A stretch of DNA of 64,000 nucleotides from CAVXYG01 sp963766005 (GTDB taxonomy: Bacteria; Actinomycetota; Actinomycetes; S36-B12; GCA-2699445): positions 62,001-126,000 of the forward strand of contig CAVXYG010000005.1 of the NCBI GenBank assembly GCA_963766005.1, in the 5' to 3' direction. Numbering within the stretch: position 1 is the first letter of the stretch; each line of letters starts with the position of its first letter. The translations under genes were made by a program, and so were the position numbers. Under the pieces are notes generated by a model, which worked only from the letters and a program-made list of their open reading frames with translations, did not search any database and was not told the DNA's origin. This document shows, one piece after another, positions 54,807 to 63,614 of the stretch.

Positions 54807-55903
54807 CAGCGGGCTCCCGTCGCGGTTGCGGGGTCGAGGGTGGTGATCCGCCGGATGCTCAGCAGTCCGGCGACCAGGGAGAAGGCCAGCACGCCTGCGA
54901 CGGTGGTAGCCACGAGGGAAGGCGACAGGGCAACCGGGATGCCGGTGTTCAGGCCTTGCACGGCGCCGTAGGTCAGGACCACCGCGATGGCCGACGCCAC
55001 GAGCACGACCAGTGCGATCTGGGTGGCGACCGCGGCGGACAGCGCCGCCTTCGACGCGCCGAGAGCGCGCAGCAGCGTGAAGGACCGCAGCTTCTGCACG
55101 GTGAGGATGAGGAAGAAGAACCCGATCACGACGATGCCGATGATGAACGTGAGTCCGACGAGGATGCCGAAGGTCTGCGCGATGGAGCCGACGCCGGGGA
55201 TGAGGTCGACCGCCTCGGCGAGGGAATAGCCGATCACCCCCGGGAGCGACTCCTCGATCGCGACGGCTACCGCGACCGGATCGGCTCCGGGGGCCACCTG
55301 GAAGGCGATCGCGTTGGCCGGCACGAACGGGACGTTGGGATTGCCGGTCAGCACGACGCGATCGAACGCCTCCTGGGTGATGTAGCCGGTCGGCGAGGCG
55401 TTGAACTGGGCCCCTCGCAGGAGGCCGACCACGGTGAAGGCCGTCTCGACCGCGGGCAGTTCCACGATGTCGCCGATCGCGTACCCGCCACCGTCCATGG
55501 CGATCTCGGCCGCGGAGGCGGGCAACGCGCCGCTGTCCAGACTCCTCGGCTGACCGGGGGCGCCCGGCGTCATCCCGAACAGCTGCAGATCGTCGGTCCC
55601 ATCGGCCAGCGGGGCCGAGGTGGTGAGCACCGACACCGGCGCGGCAGCGGCGACACCGGAGACCGCGGCCACCTCGCCCACGATCGCGGGGTCAAGCCGG
55701 GATGCCTGCAGGTTGTCGCGTGCGGAGTCGGCGTAGACGACGCCGTCGGCGTCGAGGCCCGCGATGGCGCCGGTGAGGGATCCAACGAGGGCGCTGGACA
55801 GCGTGGTCAGCAGCAGGACGAGGAACACCAGGAGCGCCACCGCCGCGCTGAGCAGGCCGAAGCGGAGCTTGGAGCGCCGCATCTCGGCGAGTGCGAGGTT
55901 CAT
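54806..55903 (-). CDS. FtsX/MacB-type ABC permease 2
   Basis: 365 aa, same four-helix plan as its neighbour (TM1 ~15-40; TM2-4 at ~240-360; ends RRITTLDPATATGAR), but only distantly similar, so the working complex is probably a heterodimer. First gene of the three-gene operon; ATG preceded by AGGAG. No membrane-fusion protein gene is present, as expected in a single-membrane envelope. Confidence 0.88.
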   Translation of the reverse strand: MNLALAEMRRSKLRFGLLSAAVALLVFLVLLLTTLSSALVGSLTGAIAGLDADGVVYADSARDNLQASRLDPAIVGEVAAVSGVAAAAPVSVLTTSAPLADGTDDLQLFGMTPGAPGQPRSLDSGALPASAAEIAMDGGGYAIGDIVELPAVETAFTVVGLLRGAQFNASPTGYITQEAFDRVVLTGNPNVPFVPANAIAFQVAPGADPVAVAVAIEESLPGVIGYSLAEAVDLIPGVGSIAQTFGILVGLTFIIGIVVIGFFFLILTVQKLRSFTLLRALGASKAALSAAVATQIALVVLVASAIAVVLTYGAVQGLNTGIPVALSPSLVATTVAGVLAFSLVAGLLSIRRITTLDPATATGAR

Positions 55904-56078
55904 GCCACCGTACTCCTACGAACAGCAACTCACGAATAGGGATACCTTCAAGTTACCGGGATCGCCGCTCTCCGCATCTCACGCGAGCCAGCAGGACCGT
56001 GATACCGGCCACAGGTTGCCGCGTGAGCCTTGGGGCTTCACCGCCATGCCGCGCCGATCAGTGCGGCAGGATAGGGGC

Positions 56079-56618
56079 ATGACCAACCCCACCGACCGGT
56101 CCGGCGTGGACCCGATCGGAAACAACCTCGACTCGGTCACGCCTATTCCCCCGCCCATCGAGTCGGCGCCGCGCCTGTCCGATGTGCTGCGAGCGGGACT
56201 GGTCACCGGGACCACCGCAAGCCTGCTGTGCTGGCTGCTCTACGGCATCGCCTCGCTGTTCGGGACCGACTTCGACGTCCGACAGGGCACCGGGGACGGC
56301 CTCACCCACATCGCCTGGTACCAGGTGCTGGTAGTCCCGGTCGCCTCGGCGCTTGTCTTCGGGGTCGTCGCGACCGCCCTCCGGGGACGCGCCCGCTGCC
56401 GGCGCACGACGCTGCTGATCGGCTATGGCCTCGGTGCGCTGTCACTGGTCCCGGTCATCCTGCAGCCCGCCGACGTGACCTGGCCCACGCGCATCTGGTT
56501 GCTGCTGTTCCACCTGCTGACCCTGGCGATCGTCGTGCCGCAGGTGGCCCGCGTGGTCGGCGATTCCGACCCCTACGTCACCGCGGGCTACCGCCGCACC
56601 GGCCTCGACGCGGGCTGA
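56079..56618 (+). CDS. Four-helix membrane protein (DUF6069-like)
   Basis: 179 aa. Hydrophilic N-terminus, then about four TM helices (LRAGLVTGTTASLLCWLLYGIASLFG, VLVVPVASALVFGVVATALRG, TLLIGYGLGALSLVPVIL, WLLLFHLLTLAIVVPQVARVVG). It resembles small DUF6069-type actinobacterial proteins, although this assignment is from memory of the pattern only. Function unknown. Start ATG with AGGGG close upstream. Confidence 0.6.
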   Translation: MTNPTDRSGVDPIGNNLDSVTPIPPPIESAPRLSDVLRAGLVTGTTASLLCWLLYGIASLFGTDFDVRQGTGDGLTHIAWYQVLVVPVASALVFGVVATALRGRARCRRTTLLIGYGLGALSLVPVILQPADVTWPTRIWLLLFHLLTLAIVVPQVARVVGDSDPYVTAGYRRTGLDAG

Positions 56619-56780
56619 GGCGAGGTCGTCCCCAGCCAGTTGCTGGGGCCGTGTTCCGGCGTCCGGACTCCAGCGGCGTCCCTAGCGGTATGACCGCGAA
56701 CTCGGGCGCAGCACACCCCACACGCAGGCTGTCACCGGCGCACACCGACGAAGCCACCAGGCCCGGACGGGACCGATCAC

Positions 56781-57950
56781 CTAGCCCGACACAGCGCCAC
56801 CTGCATCGGGCGGCGCCCCCGCAGCCTCCTGCGTCGGCGCAACCCGCCCCGCCCCTGCCGTCCAGCGGTAGGCCGCAACCCGACGTTGGGCGGCCATGAA
56901 GCTGGCCACGATCGGTGCCGAGAGGGTGGCGCCGAGAATCCCGGCGAGGGTCGCGCCGATGATGGTGGAGCCGAAGTTCACGATCGGGTGGATGTGGAGC
57001 GTGGCGCTGGACAGCCTCGTCAGCATCACGGTCTGCAGCAGGTTCTGGGTGAGCAGCACGGCCCCGAGCACGATCAGCGCGTCGGTCAACCCGCCGGAGC
57101 CGAGCGCGACCAGGGTGGCGAACGCCCCGGACACGATCGCCCCGAGATAGGGGATGTAGGAGGTCACGAAGGTCACCAGCACGACGGTGAAGGCCAGCGG
57201 CAGGCCGAGCAGCCACATGACCAGGCCGATGACGATGGCGATCGGGATGCTCGTCATCGTCAATGCGTAGAAGTACTGCCGGATCGACGTGGTCGCGTCT
57301 TGAATCAGGCCACGCGCCAGATCCTGCGGGAGCCCGACGTGGCCGGAGACCCAATCGGTGATGACGTGCCAGTCCTTGAGCAGGTAGTACAGCAGGAACG
57401 TGCCGATGAGCACGCCGACCAGGAACAGGCCGACGCTACTGACCGTGGCAGTCAGAATTCCGCCGATCCCGCTGCTGGCCCCGGATCCGAGGTCGGCGAT
57501 GGTGTCTTCCAGACCGGAGAAGTCGACTCCCCATCCGGCCACGAGGTCCTGCAACTGCTGCCAGCCCCGCTCGACCTGATCGGCGATGACGGAGGCCTGG
57601 TCGAAGACACCGCGCACTGCCAGTGACAGCGCCATGGCGACGGTCAGTGCGAGCCCGAGAAGGATGATCGCGGCGCTCATGGCGCGCTTGATGCCCACCC
57701 GCTGCAGGCGGTCCACCAGCGGGTGGAACAGCATGCCCATGACCACGGCCACGACCAGCGGGGACAGCAGCGTGCTGATCTGGGCCGACCCGAGGTAGAT
57801 CGCGATGGCGAGGATGAGGAAGCCGATGAGCATCCAAGCGGTAATCCCCATCCGCAACAACCAGCCGGGGATACGCGCCAGCGGGGCGGTCGCCGCGACC
57901 TGCCGCTGATCGGTGGGGGGGCCCGCCCCCGGTCCGTCCGCCTGACTCAT
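56781..57950 (-). CDS. AI-2E family transporter (UPF0118/PerM)
   Basis: 389 aa, ~8 TM helices. Family hallmarks: LFHPLVDRLQRVGIKRAMSAAIILL, a long central amphipathic region (residues ~105-170), LLYYLLKDW, SYIPYLGAIVSG and the C-terminal block QTVMLTRLSSATLHIHPIVNFGSTIIGATLAGILGA. Members have been linked to autoinducer-2 or ion export; substrate here is unknown. Its ATG overlaps the TGA of ppk2 (ATGA), so it is translated with polyphosphate kinase. The tail (last 30 residues) is Ala/Pro-rich. Confidence 0.88.
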   Translation of the reverse strand: MSQADGPGAGPPTDQRQVAATAPLARIPGWLLRMGITAWMLIGFLILAIAIYLGSAQISTLLSPLVVAVVMGMLFHPLVDRLQRVGIKRAMSAAIILLGLALTVAMALSLAVRGVFDQASVIADQVERGWQQLQDLVAGWGVDFSGLEDTIADLGSGASSGIGGILTATVSSVGLFLVGVLIGTFLLYYLLKDWHVITDWVSGHVGLPQDLARGLIQDATTSIRQYFYALTMTSIPIAIVIGLVMWLLGLPLAFTVVLVTFVTSYIPYLGAIVSGAFATLVALGSGGLTDALIVLGAVLLTQNLLQTVMLTRLSSATLHIHPIVNFGSTIIGATLAGILGATLSAPIVASFMAAQRRVAAYRWTAGAGRVAPTQEAAGAPPDAGGAVSG

Positions 57951-58963
57951 AGCAGCGGGTAGACGCGGCCGGTGTTCTCGTCGGTCTCGTAGATCCGGGC
58001 CGGCGGACCGACGATGCTCGCGTCCGGGACCCCCACGACGCTGAGGTCCTTGTCCGGGTAGTCGATCGAGTGCAGGACCCAGCGCATGGCTTCCACCCGT
58101 CCCCGCTTCTTGTCGTTGCTGCGCACCACGGTCCACGGCGCATGGTCGGTGTCGGTGTACCAGAACATGGCTTCCTTGGCCTCGGTGTAGGAGTCCCAGC
58201 GGTCCAGGCTCGCGAGGTCCATCGGCGACAGCTTCCACTGCCGCACCGGATCGATGCGGCGGATCGTGAACCGGGTGACCTGCTCCTTGCGGGACACCGA
58301 GAACCAGAACTTGAACAGGATGACCCCGTCGTCGACGAGCATCCGCTCGAACTGCGGCGCCTGCCGCATGTACTCGTTGTACTGCTCGTCGGCGCAGAAG
58401 CCCATCACGCGCTCGACGCCGGCCCGGTTGTACCAGGACCGGTCGAACATGACGATCTCACCGGCGGAAGGCAGGTGGCGGATGTAGCGCTGGAAGTACC
58501 ACTGCGTGCGTTCGCGGTCGTTCGGCTTCTCCAGCGCGACGACCGTCGCACCGCGCGGATTCAGGTGCTCCATGAAGCGCTTGATCGTGCCGCCCTTGCC
58601 TGCTGCGTCTCGGCCCTCGAACACCATGGCGATGCGCTGGCCGCTCTCCTTGACCCAGCCCTGCATCTTCAGCAGCTCGATCTGCAGCAGCCGTTTGGTG
58701 CGCTCGTAGTCGTGACGCGACATCCGTTCGTCGTAGGGGTAGCCCTGCCGCCAGGTATCCACCGGACGGCCGTCTGGTCCGATGAGGACCGGATCGTCCA
58801 CCTCGTCCCAAGTGCCTTCGACTCCGAAGCCGCGGCTGGCGATCTCCTCATCGCTGAGGTCCCGCAGCGACGTGATGATGTCCTGCAGGTCGACGACAGC
58901 CTCGATGTCGAAGGTGCGGGAGGACTCGGCGGGGTCCGCACCGTGCCGGCCAACGTCCGTCAT
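57947..58963 (-). CDS. ppk2: Polyphosphate kinase 2
   Basis: 338 aa class I PPK2. Walker A GRDAAGKGG (117-125), Walker B FDRSWYNRAGVE (173-184), the lid region RERTQWYFQRYIRHLPSAGE and SPMDLASLDRWDSYTEAKEAMF. It transfers phosphate between polyphosphate and nucleoside phosphates, mainly making GTP/ATP from polyphosphate. The N-terminal ~70 residues are an extension common in actinobacterial forms. GAAGGGA lies before the ATG. Start of a two-gene unit with the AI-2E-family permease. Confidence 0.95.
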   Translation of the reverse strand: MTDVGRHGADPAESSRTFDIEAVVDLQDIITSLRDLSDEEIASRGFGVEGTWDEVDDPVLIGPDGRPVDTWRQGYPYDERMSRHDYERTKRLLQIELLKMQGWVKESGQRIAMVFEGRDAAGKGGTIKRFMEHLNPRGATVVALEKPNDRERTQWYFQRYIRHLPSAGEIVMFDRSWYNRAGVERVMGFCADEQYNEYMRQAPQFERMLVDDGVILFKFWFSVSRKEQVTRFTIRRIDPVRQWKLSPMDLASLDRWDSYTEAKEAMFWYTDTDHAPWTVVRSNDKKRGRVEAMRWVLHSIDYPDKDLSVVGVPDASIVGPPARIYETDENTGRVYPLL

Positions 58964-59267
58964 GCCATCGGTCCCTTCGCCTCACCAGGTGGCGCACAAC
59001 TGCCGCCTCAGGGTCGATCCTGACACACGGCACCCGTGCGTGCCGTCCCTGTGGGCGGCTGCTTCGGTGCGCACCGCCTCCAGGGCGAGCCCGGCCCTGC
59101 TCGAACATGCGGCGGGAGCCTGGTCGTGCCGCCCGGCGCGGGACTCCGCGGCCAGTCCGGGTCCCGGACGGCCCTCCGAAGCGGGAGTCCGGCTCTGAGG
59201 GCCGGCGCGGCCGTGGATCAGGTCCGCGACGACGCCCGACCGCTCGAGCAGGGCCAGCTCGGGAGAC
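58964..59267. other. Gene-free stretch between ppk2 and pimB
   Basis: About 300 bases between the pimB stop and the ppk2 start. No gene, RNA or convincing hairpin was found. Confidence 0.35.
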
Positions 59268-60401
59268 TCAGAGCTCGCCGGCCAGCATCGCCCGGAGCCG
59301 ATCGGCCTTGGTGTGCCACTGCCACTCCTCCAGGACCCACTCCCGACCCCGGGACCCCATGCGCGCGGCGAGTTGACGGTCGGTGAGCAGCGTTGCCAAC
59401 CGGTCCACCAGCTGCCGCTCGTCGCGTCCGGACACCACGTAGCCGGTCTCGTCGTGCAGGACGGCGTCGGGAGCGCCGCCGCTGTCGCCAGCCACCACCG
59501 GCAGCCCAATCGCCGCCGCCTCGAGATAGACGATGCCGAGCCCCTCCACATCCAGCCCTCGGTGCCGGCTGCGGCAGGGCATGGCGAAGACGGTTCCGGC
59601 GGCGTAGTGGGCGGCCAGCTCCTCGTAGGGGACCCCGCCGGTGATCACGATGCGGTCGGCGGCTCCGGACTCCGCGGCCAGCCGCTGCAGCGTCTCGCGA
59701 TACGGTCCGCCGCCGACGATGAGCAGCGCCGCATCCGGCACCTCGCGCAGGACGGCCGGCATGGCCTTGATGAGGGTGTCCTGTCCCTTGCGCGGCATGA
59801 GTCGCGAAACGCAGGCGATGACCGGTCGCTCGCCCAAGCCGTAGCGCTCGCGGATCGCGGCCCCGTCGATGCCGGGATGGAACGTCTCGACATCGACGCC
59901 GGGGGTCAGCCGCAGCAGTCTGGCGCGGTGCCGGCGCCCGAGAGCGCCCTCGATCTTGCCCTTGGTGTACTCCCCGAGGTAGGTCATGATGTCCAGCCGG
60001 TTCCCCACGCTGCGCAGCACCTGCCGCAGCGCCGGGTAGCCGGCCCACCCCGCTTCGTGGCCGTGCGTCAGGCCGAGCGTGACCGCGGCGCCGGCATCCC
60101 GCAGGTCGTCTGCCATCAGACCCAGCGGTGCCGCGGCGCCGAACATGACCGCGCCGCAGCCGTGCTCCCGGAACACCCGTACCGCCGCCGCGCGTGTCCT
60201 CGGCCGCGGCAGCATCACCGACCCCGGCTCCCGGATGATGGGGAACGCCGCTGCGGCGTCGAAATCCGCGGGGTCGCGCCACGTCGAGGCGAACACGACG
60301 ATGTCCGCCGGGTCCAGCCTCGTGAGCAGCTCCCACACGAACGTCTGGATCCCGCCGGGCCGCGGCGGGAAGTCGTTGGTGACCACCAGTGTCTTCACCA
60401 C
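59268..60401 (-). CDS. pimB: PimB-type GT4 glycosyltransferase
   Basis: 377 aa GT-B fold. N-terminal VTNDFPPRPGGIQTFVWELL, the nucleotide-sugar region CVSRLMPRKGQDTLIKAMPAV and EGLGIVYLEAAAIGLPVVAG with the E-x7-E pair. The closest named match is PimB' (second mannosyltransferase of phosphatidylinositol mannosides). The product would be an inner-membrane glycolipid. GTG start (GTG-GTG tandem; the outer one has TAGGTT at N6). The function is less sure than the family. Confidence 0.85.
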   Translation of the reverse strand: MVKTLVVTNDFPPRPGGIQTFVWELLTRLDPADIVVFASTWRDPADFDAAAAFPIIREPGSVMLPRPRTRAAAVRVFREHGCGAVMFGAAAPLGLMADDLRDAGAAVTLGLTHGHEAGWAGYPALRQVLRSVGNRLDIMTYLGEYTKGKIEGALGRRHRARLLRLTPGVDVETFHPGIDGAAIRERYGLGERPVIACVSRLMPRKGQDTLIKAMPAVLREVPDAALLIVGGGPYRETLQRLAAESGAADRIVITGGVPYEELAAHYAAGTVFAMPCRSRHRGLDVEGLGIVYLEAAAIGLPVVAGDSGGAPDAVLHDETGYVVSGRDERQLVDRLATLLTDRQLAARMGSRGREWVLEEWQWHTKADRLRAMLAGEL

Positions 60402-60407
60402 GCCGCG

Positions 60408-60413
60408 AACCTA
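60408..60413 (-). promoter_or_regulatory. -10 box of pimB (leaderless)
   Basis: TAGGTT, six bases before the GTG at 60401. Confidence 0.5.
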
Positions 60414-60503
60414 TCGGAGCGGCACCGCTCTTCGCGGCTGCTCGGAGCGGCCACCGTCTGGCAAACCTGCGATCATCGAAGGACGCCGGCGCCGGTAGGA
60501 CTC

Positions 60504-61673
60504 ATGAACCGCTCCAACGCCGCGACGATCGTCGCGGCACTAGCGCTCCTGATCGGGGCGGCACTGGTCGCCGCCCCGATGGTCTTTCCCGCGCCGGACG
60601 GGGATGCGCGGCCGCAGGATGTACCCGTGGCCCAGCGGCTCGCCCCGACCGGGGACCGGTATGTCACCGCCTGGCTGCCCTACTGGAAGTTCGACGACGC
60701 GGTGCACTCGTTCACGCAGAACGCCGACCTCTTCACCGACGTCACGGCGTTCCTCCACTCGATCGTCGGTCCCGAGGGCGACCTCGCCTACCGCGGCGGC
60801 TCGGGGGATCAGGAACGGATCATCGCCGAGGCCCGGTCCCGCGGACTGCCTGCCATCGCTGCGGTCCTCGACGAGACCGCGCCGGGCACGATGGCGCGAC
60901 TGCTGGCCGATCCTGATCGGAGGGCCGCGCACATCGCCGCGCTGCTGCCTCTGGTGGACCGCGTCGGCTTCGACGGGATCGACATCGACTACGAGAACTT
61001 CGCCTTCGCCGACGGCTCCGGGACGTGGCCGACCACGCGACCGGCCTGGGTCGCGTTCATCACCGAGCTGGGCGCCGAGCTCAAGCGGCGGGACAAGTAC
61101 CTGACGGTCGCGGTGCCGCCCCAGTTCAACGCCGACAACGATGCATCCAGCGGCTACTGGGTCTACGACTGGCCGGCGATCGCCCCGCACATCGACTCGC
61201 TGCGCGCGATGACCTACGACTTCAGTGTCACCGAGCCGGGCCCGGTGGCGCCGCTGCCCTGGGTGGCGCGGACGGCCGCGTTCGGCGTGGCTGTCCTGGG
61301 GCCGGACAAGTTCCGCATCGGGGTGCCCACCTATGGCCGCGACTGGGCGCTGAACCGAGACGGACCAGGCTGCGGCGGGCTGTCCGCGCAGGTCTCGCGC
61401 ACCGCCGTGGCTCTGCTGGACATCGCGGTCGAGGCCGGTGCTGAGGTGCGCTTCGACCCAGCGATCGGCGAGTCGACCTTCGACTATCCGCAGGATCTCG
61501 GTGACTGCGCGGTGAACCGGCGCGCCTACGTCTCCGACGCCCCGAGCGTCGCGGCCAAGGCGGAACTGGCGCGCACCAACGGCGCCGGCATCGCCCTGTG
61601 GTCCCTCGGCGGGGAAGACCCGGCGAGCTGGGAGGGGCTGCGGCGGCTGCGCGAGGTCGTGCCGCCGGAGTAG
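60504..61673 (+). CDS. Secreted GH18-family hydrolase
   Basis: 389 aa. N-terminal signal or anchor (AATIVAALALLIGAALVAAP), then a GH18 TIM barrel with the catalytic DGIDIDYE (E164 as proton donor), YVTAWLPYWKF near its entry, AMTYDFS and IGVPTYGRDWAL. Similar to spore-coat/SleL- or YdhD-type glycosidases acting on chitin or peptidoglycan rather than to large chitinases. No carbohydrate-binding module. Divergent from pimB with 102 bases between. Confidence 0.85.
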   Translation: MNRSNAATIVAALALLIGAALVAAPMVFPAPDGDARPQDVPVAQRLAPTGDRYVTAWLPYWKFDDAVHSFTQNADLFTDVTAFLHSIVGPEGDLAYRGGSGDQERIIAEARSRGLPAIAAVLDETAPGTMARLLADPDRRAAHIAALLPLVDRVGFDGIDIDYENFAFADGSGTWPTTRPAWVAFITELGAELKRRDKYLTVAVPPQFNADNDASSGYWVYDWPAIAPHIDSLRAMTYDFSVTEPGPVAPLPWVARTAAFGVAVLGPDKFRIGVPTYGRDWALNRDGPGCGGLSAQVSRTAVALLDIAVEAGAEVRFDPAIGESTFDYPQDLGDCAVNRRAYVSDAPSVAAKAELARTNGAGIALWSLGGEDPASWEGLRRLREVVPPE

Positions 61674-61853
61674 CCGTCGCTGCCCAGCGCCCGCAGGCGC
61701 CGCGCCGGGCATCGGCAGGCAGTCGACAGACCCCCGCCGCGGTTCACGCCCGCCGTCTGCAGAGCCGCAGCCACATCCGCCCGTCGGTGCACGCCTGCTC
61801 CCGTTCGCTCCTGGGTCAGGCACCTGAGGTCGACAGCCGCCGAACCGCGCGCC

Positions 61854-62555
61854 TCAGATGACGAAATCCACCTCGGCGAAGTCCTCGCCGCGCCAGACGC
61901 CTGCCTCCGGAGCGTGGGGGCCGGCCCCGGTATGGCCGGTGGCCATGCGCTCCAGCGCTTCCACGCGGCCCATCAACGACACGATGGTCGCGCCCACGGC
62001 GTCTGGCAGGTCGTTCTCCCGCTCCGGCAGCGGCGGCGCCATCGGCCTGGTGCGGCTGATGACCTGCCCGGGCACCCCCACCACGACCGTCCCGGGCGGG
62101 ATGTCGTGCAGCACCACCGAGTTGGCGCCGACACGGGCGTTGTCTCCCACGGTGACCGGCCCGAGCACCTTCGCCCCGGCACCGATCACGACGTTGTTGC
62201 CCAGCGTCGGATGCCTCTTGCCAGGCTGCAGACTCGTGCCGCCCAGCGTGGCGCCATGGTAGATCGTGCAGCCGTCCCCGATCTCGGAGGTCTCCCCGAT
62301 GACCACGCCCATACCGTGATCGATGAAGACGCCAGCGCCGATCCGGGCCGCCGGGTGGATCTCGACACCGGTCAGGAACCGCGTGACGTGGCTGGCGACC
62401 CGGGCCGGTGTCCGCAGCCCCTGGTTCCACAGCCAGTGCGAGGCCCGGTGCCCCCACAACGCATGCACGCCCGGGTAGGCGAGCACCACCTCGGCCTTGC
62501 TGCGCGCGGCCGGATCCCGCTGCAGCGCGCAGGAGATATCTCGCAGGACGCCCAC
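61854..62555 (-). CDS. cysE: Serine O-acetyltransferase
   Basis: 233 aa left-handed beta-helix acetyltransferase. HPAARIGAGVFIDHGMGVVIGETSEIGDGCTIYHGATLGG holds the catalytic His/Asp, followed by HPTLGNNVVIGAGAKVLGPV. It makes O-acetylserine, the CysK substrate. Shorter N-terminal domain than the E. coli enzyme, as in other actinomycetes. The C-terminal ~50 residues (after PGQVISRTRP) are variable and end DFVI; a C-terminal Ile is what binds CysK in the cysteine synthase complex. GTG start, 4 bases downstream of cysK. Confidence 0.93.
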   Translation of the reverse strand: MGVLRDISCALQRDPAARSKAEVVLAYPGVHALWGHRASHWLWNQGLRTPARVASHVTRFLTGVEIHPAARIGAGVFIDHGMGVVIGETSEIGDGCTIYHGATLGGTSLQPGKRHPTLGNNVVIGAGAKVLGPVTVGDNARVGANSVVLHDIPPGTVVVGVPGQVISRTRPMAPPLPERENDLPDAVGATIVSLMGRVEALERMATGHTGAGPHAPEAGVWRGEDFAEVDFVI

Positions 62556-62559
62556 GTGA

Positions 62560-63492
62560 CTAGTCCAGCAGATCGGCGAACAGCGCGGTGCTCAAGTAGC
62601 GCTCGCCGAAGGACGGGATGATGACCACGATCGTGCGGCCGGCGTTCTCCGGTCGCCTGCCGACCTCCAGCGCGGCCCAGATGGCGGCGCCGGAAGAGAT
62701 GCCGACGAGCAGGCCGTCCTCGCGAGCCGAGCGGCGCGCCGTTGCCATGGCGTCATCGGCCTCGACCGTGATCACCTCGTCGTAGATGTCGGTGTTGAGG
62801 ATCTGCGGCACGAATCCGGCCCCGATGCCCTGCAGCGGGTGCGGCCCCTTCTGCCCCCCGGACAGCACAGGCGAGGCAGCGGGCTCCACCGCCACGAGTT
62901 GCAGGGCCGGCTTGCGCTGCTTGAGCGCCTCCCCGACGCCGGTGATGGTGCCGCCGGTCCCCACTCCTGAGACGACGATGTCGACGGTGCCGTCGGTGTC
63001 GTTCCAGATCTCCTCCGCCGTCGTCGCCCGGTGGATCTGCGGATTCGCCGCATTGGCGAACTGCTGCGGCATGAACCAGTCCGGATTGGCCTTGAGCAGC
63101 TCCTCGGCCTTGGCGATCGCCCCACCCATGCCGTCCGGACCGGGAGTCAGGTGCAGGTCGGCGCCGTACGCGCGCAGCAACGCCCGGCGCTCCTTGCTCA
63201 TCGTCTCCGGCATCGTGATGACCAGTCGGTAGCCGCGCGCGGCGCACACCATCGCCAGCGCGATCCCGGTGTTGCCCGACGTGGGCTCCACAACGGTGCC
63301 CCCGGGCTGCAGCAGCCCGTCGCGCTCGGCGGCGTCGATCATCGCTACGCCGATACGGTCCTTCACGCTGTGCGCCGGATTGAAGAACTCCAGCTTCGCC
63401 AGCACCGTCGCAGGACAGTCATCGGCGACCCGGTTGAGCCGCACCAGCGGCGTGTTCCCGATCAAAGCCGTGATGTCGTCAGCGACTCGCAT
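62560..63492 (-). CDS. cysK: O-acetylserine sulfhydrylase (cysteine synthase)
   Basis: 310 aa PLP enzyme. Schiff-base K44 in NPAHSVKDRIG, substrate loop EPTSGNTGIALA, phosphate cup GVGTGGTITGVG, and GISSGAA near the C-terminus. It makes cysteine from O-acetylserine and sulfide. GGAGG lies just before the ATG at 63492; the longer upstream frame is not needed. First gene of the cysK-cysE pair. Confidence 0.95.
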   Translation of the reverse strand: MRVADDITALIGNTPLVRLNRVADDCPATVLAKLEFFNPAHSVKDRIGVAMIDAAERDGLLQPGGTVVEPTSGNTGIALAMVCAARGYRLVITMPETMSKERRALLRAYGADLHLTPGPDGMGGAIAKAEELLKANPDWFMPQQFANAANPQIHRATTAEEIWNDTDGTVDIVVSGVGTGGTITGVGEALKQRKPALQLVAVEPAASPVLSGGQKGPHPLQGIGAGFVPQILNTDIYDEVITVEADDAMATARRSAREDGLLVGISSGAAIWAALEVGRRPENAGRTIVVIIPSFGERYLSTALFADLLD

Positions 63493-63614
63493 GCGTCCTC
63501 CAGCGTTGAGATGCAACCTCCATGGTCCCCGATCACCCGAGGCGTGGCAAAACACGCGGCGCCCGTCCGGACCCCGACGGGGCCGGCGGCACGCAACGGC
63601 GATTGACTGTCCCC

